7,437 bases of DNA. Source: an uncultured bacterium (GTDB lineage Bacteria > Bdellovibrionota_C > UBA2361 > SZUA-149 > CALKYB01). The position numbers and the translations under genes are program-made. The notes below the pieces were generated by a model. The model worked only from the letters and a program-made list of their open reading frames with translations. It had not been told where the DNA came from and searched no databases. Below, in pieces: positions 1 through 5,700 of the stretch. Each line of letters starts with the position of its first letter. Within the stretch, counting starts at the first letter, position 1. The stretch covers positions 1 through 7,437 of the forward strand of contig CALKYB010000083.1 of NCBI GenBank assembly GCA_938003565.1, given 5' to 3'.

Positions 1-731
1 TGTCTGAGCATGTTAACTCGCATGGCATGGTAAGCTACGCCAAGCTTAAGGCGAAGCCAAAAGATCTTCATGACTACCTACTTAACGTCGCGAAAATTCA
101 GCAAGCAGACTTCGCTAAATTCACAGAAAATGAAAAGCTCTCTCTCTGGATCAACGTCTACAATGCCTATACTCTTAAGCTAATAATTGACAACTACCCA
201 ATAAAGTCGGGGTTCTTCAAGTCCGCTATTTGGCCGAAAAACAGTATCAAGCAAATTGATAAAGCTTGGAGCAAAAATCTTGTCAAAATATTTGGCAAAA
301 AACTTAGCCTAGATCATGTCGAACATAAAATAATTCGAAAAAACTTTGCCGAACCCAGAATACATATGGCGCTCGTATGTGCAGCCCGGTCTTGTCCGAA
401 ACTACGAAACGAACCCTACATAGCCAGTCAACTTGATACCCAGCTAAGCTCCCAATCTAGCGATTTTGCAAACGACCCTTCCAAAGTTCTAGTCAATAAA
501 AGCTCTAGCTCTGTAAAAGTCTCCTCTATCTTTAAATGGTACGGAAAAGACTTTGAACAAAATCTTCCCAAAAAAGATAATCGCTTCAAAAACCTAGGGT
601 TTTCTAACGTGGAACAAGCTGTTCTTTACTTCATAGAGCAAAACATGTCGGCAAAGAATCGCGAACTACTGCATAAGCATGGCAAAACCTTTGATTACCT
701 GGACTACGACTGGAGCTTGAACGAACAGTAG
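1..731 (+). CDS. DUF547 domain protein, 5'-truncated by the window
   Basis: The reading frame is open to the left edge (first full codon at 3) and ends at TAG 729-731. A Met lies at 27, but the preceding residues (SEHVNSHG, leading into MVSYAKL) fit the usual DUF547 N-terminal pattern, in which a hydrophobic stretch and His-Val precede Gly-x-Val-x-Tyr. The true start is therefore probably upstream of the window. Family hallmarks are clear: LWINVYNAYTL (residues 40-50 from Met-27), LDHVEHKIIRKNF (95-107), EPRIHMALVCAARSCPKL (109-126) and IFKWYGKDF near residue 170. The function of DUF547 is not established; members are often secreted or membrane-anchored, and any signal peptide here would lie outside the window. 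The gene converges on the MFS gene with 5 bp between stop codons. I am confident of the family and claim no function. Confidence 0.85.
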   Translation, partial: SEHVNSHGMVSYAKLKAKPKDLHDYLLNVAKIQQADFAKFTENEKLSLWINVYNAYTLKLIIDNYPIKSGFFKSAIWPKNSIKQIDKAWSKNLVKIFGKKLSLDHVEHKIIRKNFAEPRIHMALVCAARSCPKLRNEPYIASQLDTQLSSQSSDFANDPSKVLVNKSSSSVKVSSIFKWYGKDFEQNLPKKDNRFKNLGFSNVEQAVLYFIEQNMSAKNRELLHKHGKTFDYLDYDWSLNEQ

Positions 732-736
732 ATTCT

Positions 737-1939
737 TCAAAGCAGACGGCCTACCTCTGAGCCTTTTTCTGAAACAAGCTCAGGTAGAGTTTCAGAATCA
801 GTCTTAGAATTGGGAATCAAAAACGATATTGGATAGGCAAGCAGAGCTAGCACCCCGGAAGCCAAAAACATCTGTTCAATAGAAACTTGCTCAGCAAAAT
901 AGGTAGCCAAAAGCCTTCCGCCAAAAGACCCTAAGCCAATTCCAGCGGCGGTCAGAAATCCCTGACCCCGGTCTCGCATCTCATTAGGCAATATTCGAAA
1001 TACTAATTTAATAGAAGCGAGATAACAGGCACCGAATGAGAATAAGTGCAAAGCCTGAGCAAACAGAATCATACCCATACTACTTTCAAATGACATAATG
1101 GCCCAGCGAATGACCGTGAACACTATTGCCACCCTTAGAATAGTAACTAGGGGTATTCTTTTCTCAATTGAGGGAAATATTGCAAACAATGCAATCTCAA
1201 AAACCACACCAAGGTTCCATGCCACGGAAATCATACTTCCAGTCCAACCAAGCTCTTGAAGGTGGACAGATAAGAATAGATATAAGGGAGTATGCGAGGC
1301 CCAAAGTAAAAAATTCACCGCAAACAGACTAACAATAGCTGGTAAATGTTTCGAAGAGAAGAAAGACTCCTGACGCTCAACTTGCTCAACTAAATTATCC
1401 GACAACAAAGGTCGGCAAATAAAAGCTCCAAGATAGTTCAGAAAAAGAAGTATCAGGCCCAACAAGGCTAGACTATCGACCCCAAATCTATCTATCGATA
1501 AGCCGATAACTATGTTCGCAACTAAAAAACCAATCGATCCCCAAACTCGGAGATCTTCAAAGCTAAACTTACCCTCACTTCCATCCCGCACCGCCTGAGC
1601 CTCGACTAAGGCATAAATACCCTTTCCAGCAAATGAACAACCAAACCAACAAACAATGAGCACCAGCACAACACTACTCCAAAGATAAGGAGTGAAGAAA
1701 AGAAATCCTACCACCAACAAAGGCAGTAACATGACACTTGCTCTCAATTTAGAGTGTGCGAGCGAGAGAAAAAGTGGTGCAGAGAATATCGTTGCGACAG
1801 TCCCCATCATGCTGGCAAAAGCAATCTCAGTTCGAGAAAACCCAACTGATTTCCAAAGAACGGGCAAAAAAACCAAGAAGAAAGCTAGGAAACAAAAAGA
1901 AAAGAAGAAGAAAAATTTGTATCGATACTCAGACGACAT
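737..1939 (-). CDS. MFS transporter, HcaT/LacY-like (PPP-type) family
   Basis: Inner-membrane transporter of 400 aa with twelve hydrophobic segments, as expected for the major facilitator superfamily. The stretch between TM4 and TM5 has YALVEAQAVR followed by LRVWGSIGF (about residues 130-138). This resembles the HcaT (3-phenylpropionate permease)-like and MFS_1_like proteins, where an Arg-[LV]-W-G-S motif starts TM5. The substrate cannot be read from sequence. The ATG at 1939 (MSSEYRYKFF) is preferred. A TTG at 1957 in the same frame would add six residues and start 2 bp after the bolA stop, and neither start has a clear Shine-Dalgarno site, so translational coupling to bolA is likely. It is the last gene of the BolA-Grx-BolA unit and ends 5 bp from the convergent DUF547 gene. 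The family assignment is firm; the specific subfamily is from memory of its motifs. Confidence 0.85.
   Translation of the reverse strand: MSSEYRYKFFFFFSFCFLAFFLVFLPVLWKSVGFSRTEIAFASMMGTVATIFSAPLFLSLAHSKLRASVMLLPLLVVGFLFFTPYLWSSVVLVLIVCWFGCSFAGKGIYALVEAQAVRDGSEGKFSFEDLRVWGSIGFLVANIVIGLSIDRFGVDSLALLGLILLFLNYLGAFICRPLLSDNLVEQVERQESFFSSKHLPAIVSLFAVNFLLWASHTPLYLFLSVHLQELGWTGSMISVAWNLGVVFEIALFAIFPSIEKRIPLVTILRVAIVFTVIRWAIMSFESSMGMILFAQALHLFSFGACYLASIKLVFRILPNEMRDRGQGFLTAAGIGLGSFGGRLLATYFAEQVSIEQMFLASGVLALLAYPISFLIPNSKTDSETLPELVSEKGSEVGRLL
751..796. repeat. Overlapping inverted repeats at the DUF547/MFS 3' junction
   Basis: Two mutually exclusive hairpins lie in the last codons of the MFS gene, just past the DUF547 stop. 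One pairs CTACCTCTGAGC (751-762) with GCTCAGGTAG (778-787), leaving a 2-nt bulge. The other is a perfect 8-bp pair, TCTGAAAC (768-775) with GTTTCAGA (789-796). Neither is followed by a T-run on either strand, so a classical intrinsic terminator is not supported. A role in ending DUF547 transcription or protecting a 3' end is possible, because the two genes leave almost no intergenic space. Confidence 0.35.
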
Positions 1940-1959
1940 AGAGTGAGGGCACTTCAAGC

Positions 1960-2271
1960 CTAGACTAAGGGCTTTTCTACTGACACTTTGGGAGACGAAA
2001 GCATCAGTCTCAATGCATGTATTCTATTCTCTGAGAGTTCCTTTTCCAGTGCCTGATAGACTTTTCGATGACGCTCAAGGCGACTGAGACCTTCAAAGTC
2101 TTTCGATATCAACTTCACAACTAAATGTCCCCCGCCATGCTCACGCGCACCAGCATGGCCTGCATGCATAAAGCTTTGATCTTCGATTTCCAGGCTAGAC
2201 TCAGGAAACTCCCGCTCAAGCACGCTATAAACCTCTTTCGCCAAAGGGGTTAATTGCTGACTATCTGCCAT
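1960..2271 (-). CDS. bolA: BolA family protein (loop-histidine type)
   Basis: 103-aa cytosolic protein of the BolA family, whose members bind monothiol glutaredoxins and share a [2Fe-2S] cluster with them; some also act as DNA-binding regulators. Visible hallmarks are a His-rich loop SFMHAGHAGAREHGGGH (residues 34-50), strand VVKLISKDFEG (51-61), the signature LSRLERHRKVYQAL (62-75) and IHALRLML (84-91). By analogy with human BOLA2, the His of IHAL (His85) is the C-terminal cluster ligand, and one of the loop histidines would be the second ligand, as in BolA-H proteins. The ATG at 2271 follows a weak GGGT. The gene lies 39 bp after the glutaredoxin stop and 20 bp before the MFS ATG, so one transcript is likely. 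It is more BolA-like than the second paralogue at 2633-2866. Confidence 0.92.
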   Translation of the reverse strand: MADSQQLTPLAKEVYSVLEREFPESSLEIEDQSFMHAGHAGAREHGGGHLVVKLISKDFEGLSRLERHRKVYQALEKELSENRIHALRLMLSSPKVSVEKPLV

Positions 2272-2310
2272 TTTTTTACCCGAATTTAAAACGAAGAATC
2301 ACCTAAAAAG

Positions 2311-2625
2311 CTACGAACCATCAACTAGCTGCTTCAACTCACCTGACTCAAACATCTCTTTTGCAATGTCACACCCGCCAACAAATTCACCATCAATAAA
2401 AATCTGCGGGAAAGTAGGCCAATCAGTAACTTCACGCAACCGAGCCCGGATCTCTGGATTCTCTAAAACATTGACCATTTCAAAAGGCTGGCCTAAGCTT
2501 TTGAAAATCTCCACTACCGTTCCTGAAAAGCCACACATAGGCATTAACTTAGTGCCTTTGCCGTAAATTAAAATGCGATTTTCCTTAATCTCTTGCTCTC
2601 GATCTGCTTTGAAAGTGTCTGACAT
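2311..2625 (-). CDS. grxD: Monothiol (CGFS) glutaredoxin, Grx4/GrxD type
   Basis: Single-domain monothiol glutaredoxin of 104 aa, which normally carries a glutathione-ligated [2Fe-2S] cluster for delivery to Fe-S targets and for iron sensing with BolA partners. The diagnostic residues are present in order (counted from the ATG at 2625): KGT (23-25), active-site CGFS (31-34), VNVLENPEIR (52-61), WPTFPQIFIDG with the cis-proline (69-79), GGCD glutathione-binding motif (83-86) and a C-terminal MFESGEL. Length matches the short bacterial class without a thioredoxin domain. A TTG at 2643 would extend the ORF over the upstream gene. The ATG at 2625 is chosen because AGAGGA lies just upstream and includes bases of the preceding BolA stop, leaving a 7-bp gap. 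Flanked on both sides by BolA-family genes. Confidence 0.95.
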   Translation of the reverse strand: MSDTFKADREQEIKENRILIYGKGTKLMPMCGFSGTVVEIFKSLGQPFEMVNVLENPEIRARLREVTDWPTFPQIFIDGEFVGGCDIAKEMFESGELKQLVDGS

Positions 2626-2632
2626 CTTTCCT

Positions 2633-2866
2633 CTATGGTTCAACTACTTTGGTCTTAATACTAAGAGCGTGGATTTCTCCAGATCTCAACTCCTCTTCAA
2701 ATAAATCTTGCACCATTCGGTGCTGCTTAACCCGGGACTGACCCGAAAATAAACCAGACTCCACGGACACTACATAATAGTCTCCAGAGCCCCTGGGATC
2801 CTCCACCAAGACTTCGGCATCTGGCATCTTTGCCAAAACTCGTTCTTTTACTTGTTCGCTATTCAC
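2633..2866 (-). CDS. BolA/IbaG-like small protein (loop lacks Cys/His)
   Basis: 77-aa BolA-fold protein and first gene of the operon. Recognisable elements are AEVLVEDPRGSGDYYVVSV, then GLFSGQSRVKQHRMVQDLF and IHALSIKT. The His of IHAL, a cluster ligand in known Grx-BolA pairs, is kept. The loop that carries a Cys or His in BolA-C and BolA-H proteins reads PRGSGDYY, with neither. It resembles IbaG/BolA2-like proteins more than BolA itself. Start choice: GTG at 2866 has GAGG nine bases upstream (2879-2876). The longer TTG start at 2881 would add MRRNF and has no ribosome site, so GTG is preferred. The downstream glutaredoxin begins 7 bp after this stop. Likely partner: the adjacent CGFS glutaredoxin. 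Confidence 0.85.
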   Translation of the reverse strand: MNSEQVKERVLAKMPDAEVLVEDPRGSGDYYVVSVESGLFSGQSRVKQHRMVQDLFEEELRSGEIHALSIKTKVVEP

Positions 2867-2944
2867 AAAATTACGCCTCAAAAGTAACCATAATGGGACT
2901 GTCGCTAAACTAAAGTTTTACGAACAAACAATATCGTGCTTGAA

Positions 2945-2969
2945 TTTTTGTGTCCTTTGGACACAAAAA
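2945..2969. repeat. Perfect 11-bp hairpin inside the MITE-like element
   Basis: TTTTTGTGTCC (2945-2955) and GGACACAAAAA (2959-2969) are exact reverse complements around a TTT loop. A decayed relative follows at 2981-2997 (TTGTCC, TTTT, then AACACAA). Because the T-run lies in the 5' arm and pairs with the A-run of the 3' arm on either strand, this is not a classical terminator. It could be a cruciform, an operator for the divergent operon, or part of the element's folded structure. Confidence 0.5.
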
Positions 2970-3063
2970 CCATTCCCATGTTGTCCTTTTAACACAAGAA
3001 GCCAAATGGCTCCTGGTGTGCGGAGCTACGCTCAGGCAGCTACCTTTCGGCATTTGCACTATT

Positions 3064-3083
3064 GGACTGTTTGGCAACAGTCC
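3064..3083. repeat. 8-bp hairpin overlapping the right terminal repeat
   Basis: GGACTGTT (3064-3071) pairs exactly with AACAGTCC (3076-3083) across a TGGC loop. An outer pair CACTA (3057-3061) / TAGTG (3090-3094) extends it with an internal loop. The right end of the MITE-like element therefore folds on itself, as if the tip of a second terminal repeat lies inverted next to it. Confidence 0.45.
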
Positions 3084-3148
3084 CATAATTAGTGAGCATT
3101 GGTGCCAAAGTCAAACTGCATTTTCAAGCTGTCAAGTTTCTAGAAAAT

Positions 3149-3176
3149 TTGAGTTTTTTCACGGCTAGGGTATCAT
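3149..3176 (+). promoter_or_regulatory. Sigma70-type promoter for trhO
   Basis: TTGAGT (3149-3154) and TATCAT (3171-3176) are separated by 16 bp. The -10 box has one mismatch to TATAAT. Predicted transcription start near 3183 leaves a leader of about 78 nt before the trhO ATG. The 10-bp palindrome TTTCTAGAAA (3137-3146) lies just upstream of the -35 box. GCTAGGG (3164-3170), abutting the -10 box, is repeated in inverted form as CCCTAGC (3196-3202) in the early leader. Both could be protein-binding sites. Confidence 0.5.
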
Positions 3177-3260
3177 AAGGGCCTCTAAAAGCACTCCCTA
3201 GCATTTAGACTGTGAGTATTGAAAAAGACAACATGGGGAAACCTAAACCTTAATTTTTAT

Positions 3261-4160
3261 ATGAGCCACCCAGTAAAAATAATAACTTTCTATAAATTCC
3301 TGCCAATCGACAAGAGACGCTTACCCACCCTTAAAGAGTCTATAACTTTTGCCGCTAAAAAACATAATATTCGAGGGTTAATTGTTCTTGCTGAGGAAGG
3401 TGTCAATGGCACCATAGCCGGGTTATTGGAGGACATACCTCCTTTCAAGGACTATTTGCAAGATAGTCTTACAATTCAAAACCTAACGGTTAAAAACTCT
3501 AGCTCAGCTTCAAACCCTTTTAAGAGATTCAAGGTCGATATTCGACCAGAAATTGTTACACTGGGTCGACACGTACCCTTACCTGAAATGGAATCTAAGT
3601 GGCATTTATCTCCTGAGCAGTGGCATAAAAAAATCACTAGCGGTGATGACGATTACGTACTGTTAGATGTAAGGAATCATTATGAATCGCTTCTTGGGAA
3701 ATTTAAGAACTCCAAAGTAACCGGACTTAGTAGCTTTGGCGAGTTCCCTGACTATGTCGAGAGTTGCGAAATAGATAGAAATAAAAAGATCCTAATGTAC
3801 TGCACTGGCGGGATTCGTTGTGAGAAAGCAGCTCTTGCAATGAATAATGAAGGCTTCGAGGAGGTTTATCAACTCCAGGGCGGTATTTTAAAATACCTTG
3901 AAGAATATCCCAAAAAAGAATTTGATGGAGAATGCTTTGTTTTTGATGACCGAGTGGCTGTTGACCAAAATCTAAACCCGTCAAACAGTTACCACCTTTG
4001 TCCCCACTGCGGTGATCCTGGGAAAATCCCTATTTCTTGCAAAAATTGCGACAAACAATCCGTCATTTGTGACCGCTGCGTTAGAGTTGAAGTCTATCGC
4101 ACCTGTTCCAAAAATTGCCGATACCACTTTGAAAGAATCTCCCAAGGCAGCAGCTCTTAA
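3261..4160 (+). CDS. trhO: tRNA uridine(34) hydroxylase TrhO (YceA/UPF0176 family)
   Basis: Cytosolic enzyme of about 299 aa that hydroxylates wobble uridine 34 of certain tRNAs to 5-hydroxyuridine using O2, the precursor of cmo5U/mcmo5U. The N-terminal domain has ITFYKF and LAEEGVNGTIAG (about residues 45-56), typical of the family. A rhodanese domain follows with LLDVRNHYE (about 134-142) and the active-site loop MYCTGGIRCEKA, with Cys181 and Cys187. The tail holds four cysteine pairs (CPHC, CKNC, CDRC, CSKNC), likely binding zinc. The ATG at 3261 (MSHPVKIITFYKF) matches family N-termini. A TTG at 3219 would add 14 residues with no family match. The ATG lacks a clear Shine-Dalgarno site, and a 6-codon out-of-frame ORF (3233-3253) ends 7 nt before it. 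Monocistronic; converges with the yceI gene. Confidence 0.93.
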   Translation: MSHPVKIITFYKFLPIDKRRLPTLKESITFAAKKHNIRGLIVLAEEGVNGTIAGLLEDIPPFKDYLQDSLTIQNLTVKNSSSASNPFKRFKVDIRPEIVTLGRHVPLPEMESKWHLSPEQWHKKITSGDDDYVLLDVRNHYESLLGKFKNSKVTGLSSFGEFPDYVESCEIDRNKKILMYCTGGIRCEKAALAMNNEGFEEVYQLQGGILKYLEEYPKKEFDGECFVFDDRVAVDQNLNPSNSYHLCPHCGDPGKIPISCKNCDKQSVICDRCVRVEVYRTCSKNCRYHFERISQGSSS

Positions 4161-4165
4161 ACTAA

Positions 4166-4195
4166 TAAAAAGGCCACCAAAGCTTGGCGTTTTAA
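4166..4195. terminator. Probable bidirectional terminator between trhO and yceI
   Basis: The spacer between the two convergent genes has a short hairpin with stem CACCAA / TTGGCG around AGC (about 4174-4189). On the plus strand it is followed by TTTT (4190-4193) and contains one mismatch. Read on the minus strand the stem is CGCCAA / TTGGTG with a G-U pair, then GCC and a run of five T. The geometry favours termination of yceI and more weakly of trhO. Confidence 0.5.
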
Positions 4196-4247
4196 AACGA
4201 CTACCTTGATGGCAACTAAGCAAGTCCACTATTACCTCAAAATCGAT

Positions 4248-4859
4248 CTACTTTTTCTTGGACTCCTCAGGCTTACGTTTATTAGCTTCAATCTCAATTG
4301 AAATCTTAACCGAGTTGGCTACTACCAACCCGCCGGTTTCAAGTAACTTGCCGTACGACAATCCATAGTCTTGTCGGTTAAGTTGAGCTTCTGCACTAAA
4401 GCCCACTTTCTCGTTCCCCCAAGGATCCGTAGCTGCACCGTTGAAAGTCGTGTCTAACACGATCTCCTTAGTAACTCCGTGCATAGTCAAATCCCCAACA
4501 ATTTTGAAATTCTTGCCTTTTACATCCTTTATACTTTTGGACTTAAAAGTCATTTCCGGAAACTTACTTTCATGAAAAAAATCATCGGCCAAAAGGTGCT
4601 TGTCTCGTTTTTCAACTGAAGTATCAATACTCTTAACTGATATGGTGGCATTGACCTTAGAATTAGAGATATTCTTTTCATCAAATTCAAACTCTCCACT
4701 AAAATTCTTAAAATTACCGGAGACAGTACTAATACCAAGGTGCTTAATTTTAAAACTAACCAGTGAATGCCCCTCATCAATATCGTATACTTCCGCGACT
4801 CCGCTCACAGGAAGCAAGAACAAGAACAAAAAGCTAAAGAAAGATAATTTAATATTCAT
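4248..4859 (-). CDS. Periplasmic YceI family protein (lipocalin-like)
   Basis: Secreted protein of 203 aa with a YceI domain, a beta-barrel that in characterised members binds a polyisoprenoid or other amphiphilic lipid. Residues 1-22 form a signal peptide: MNIK, a hydrophobic core rich in Phe and Leu, then PVSGVA before EVYDID, giving a V-x-A cleavage site. Family motifs follow: GHSLVSFKIKHLG (30-42), SGNFKNFSGEFEF (47-59), FPEMTFKS, GDLTMHGVTKEIVLD, DPWGNEKVGFSAEA and LNRQDYGLSY. The C-terminus is Lys/Glu-rich. The ATG at 4859 has GGAG six bases upstream. A TTG at 4871 would overlap that ribosome site and is rejected. It is divergent from the CPBP protease gene and convergent with trhO. Its ligand is unknown; other YceI proteins respond to stress or pH, but nothing here shows that. 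Confidence 0.93.
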   Translation of the reverse strand: MNIKLSFFSFLFLFLLPVSGVAEVYDIDEGHSLVSFKIKHLGISTVSGNFKNFSGEFEFDEKNISNSKVNATISVKSIDTSVEKRDKHLLADDFFHESKFPEMTFKSKSIKDVKGKNFKIVGDLTMHGVTKEIVLDTTFNGAATDPWGNEKVGFSAEAQLNRQDYGLSYGKLLETGGLVVANSVKISIEIEANKRKPEESKKK

Positions 4860-4931
4860 AACAAACTCCAAGTTGTGGATAATTCTGGATTAAGACCACT
4901 TTATTTAACCTTCAGGCCCATTGGGAAATTG

Positions 4932-4960
4932 ATTATAGCGCTCTTTAGCGTTACTTTCTA
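4932..4960 (-). promoter_or_regulatory. Sigma70-type promoter for the yceI-family gene
   Basis: On the minus strand TAGAAA (4960-4955) is followed after 17 bp by a perfect TATAAT (4937-4932). Expected start is near 4925, giving a leader of about 66 nt to the ATG at 4859. A small palindrome CCCAATGGG (minus strand) lies close to the predicted start site. Confidence 0.55.
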
Positions 4961-5014
4961 GTGTGTCTAACATCATTGTCTGCTGTATCGGCAGCAAATT
5001 TCCTTGAGGAACAT

Positions 5015-5680
5015 TTGTCTAAATCCGCTCTAAATAATTATCTTAATGGAGACGATTTTCGATATACAGCACCATTTGTCGTGTTTATGGTTTTTACTAC
5101 CATACAGGGATATTTTTCGGGTCTTAGTCTCTTTGTAGTATATGGAATTAAGTCATTCCTCACCGCAATTGCCTTATACATCTGCTTCAAAAATTATCGT
5201 AAAGAACTCCAAGGAGGGTTTAGCGTATCTGCAGTAGCCTGCGGCGTATTCGCATTTATAGTTTGGGTCGGACTAGGAGAAATTATTGGAGGAGACCGAC
5301 CGATAAGCTTCGACCCCAGCGCACTAAACGGCATGGAAAAATATTTATCCATCACCCTTCGTATCGCAGGTGCCTCATTGGTGGTTCCCATCATGGAGGA
5401 GCTCCTATGGAGATCTTGGTTGATGAGATATTTAATAGAAGAAGATTTCACTAAAGTACCCATTGGAGAATATCAGGCCAAATCTTTTTGGATTACAGTC
5501 TTGATGTTTATGCTAGTTCATAGTCACTTCGACTACCCAGCTGCGATCCTGGTAGGAATTATTTATGGATTTTACCTGGTCAAAACTAAGAATCTAATCG
5601 GAACAATGATTGCCCATGGGGTTACTAACCTACTGCTGGCGATTTTTATATTATACACTGACAAGTTCTACTACTGGTAG
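5015..5680 (+). CDS. CPBP intramembrane protease, PEP-CTERM-associated CAAX-like type
   Basis: Multi-pass membrane protein of the CPBP/Abi (CAAX protease, glutamic intramembrane endopeptidase) family, close in pattern to the 'CAAX prenyl protease-related' proteins found with exosortase systems (TIGR03008-like). All three active-site motifs are intact, numbered from 5015: EELLWR (128-133, EExxxR), FMLVH (165-169, FxxxH) and HGVTN (201-205, HxxxN). About six hydrophobic segments are visible. Start choice: the longest ORF begins at GTG 4961 with no ribosome site. TTG at 5015 has GAGGA four bases upstream (5006-5010) and gives a 221-aa protein whose N-terminus leads quickly to RYTAPFVVFM, as in homologues. 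The TTG is therefore favoured. The deaminase gene follows after 20 bp. No exosortase or PEP-CTERM substrate is in the window, so the substrate is unknown. Confidence 0.85.
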   Translation: MSKSALNNYLNGDDFRYTAPFVVFMVFTTIQGYFSGLSLFVVYGIKSFLTAIALYICFKNYRKELQGGFSVSAVACGVFAFIVWVGLGEIIGGDRPISFDPSALNGMEKYLSITLRIAGASLVVPIMEELLWRSWLMRYLIEEDFTKVPIGEYQAKSFWITVLMFMLVHSHFDYPAAILVGIIYGFYLVKTKNLIGTMIAHGVTNLLLAIFILYTDKFYYW

Positions 5681-5700
5681 ACTCGAGTGAAACTTTAAAA

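Larger units (their letters stand above)
2890..3089. mobile_element. MITE-like element, 16-bp TIRs with ATAAT target duplication
   Basis: A 190-bp block (2895-3084) starts with GGGACTGTCGCTAAAC (2895-2910) and ends with GTTTGGCAACAGTCCC (3069-3084). These are inverted repeats matching at 14 of 16 positions. Immediately outside lie identical pentamers ATAAT at 2890-2894 and 3085-3089, as expected for a 5-bp target-site duplication. The block holds no credible gene, contains several strong hairpins, and sits between the divergent operon and trhO. This is the pattern of a miniature inverted-repeat transposable element. The end sequence recalls, from memory, IS6-family ends (GG-x-ACTGTTGC-x-AA), but that family makes 8-bp duplications, so the parent element is unresolved. 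One copy only is seen here, so chance cannot be excluded. Confidence 0.55.

Noticed and set aside
1692..1946. Plus-strand ORF of 84 aa, rich in Lys, opposite the MFS N-terminus
   Set aside because: It is the antisense of a Phe-rich transmembrane segment, which naturally gives Lys codons, and the MFS family match on the minus strand is clear.
2945..2969. Intrinsic terminator
   Set aside because: The T-run is inside the 5' arm on both strands, with no free T-run after the stem, and no gene ends nearby.
2895..3084. Remnant of an IS6-family insertion sequence
   Set aside because: The ends look similar, but the flanking repeat is 5 bp instead of 8 bp and no transposase fragment is visible in any frame.
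2950..3168. 72-aa plus-strand ORF in the gap before trhO
   Set aside because: It runs through the hairpins and terminal repeat of the MITE-like element, has no ribosome site and matches no family I recognise.
3233..3253. Six-codon leader peptide before trhO
   Set aside because: The ribosome site is poor, the length is within chance, and there is no attenuator structure tied to it.
4961..5014. GTG at 4961 as the protease start
   Set aside because: It has no Shine-Dalgarno site and adds an 18-residue tail without family similarity; the TTG at 5015 has GAGGA at good spacing.
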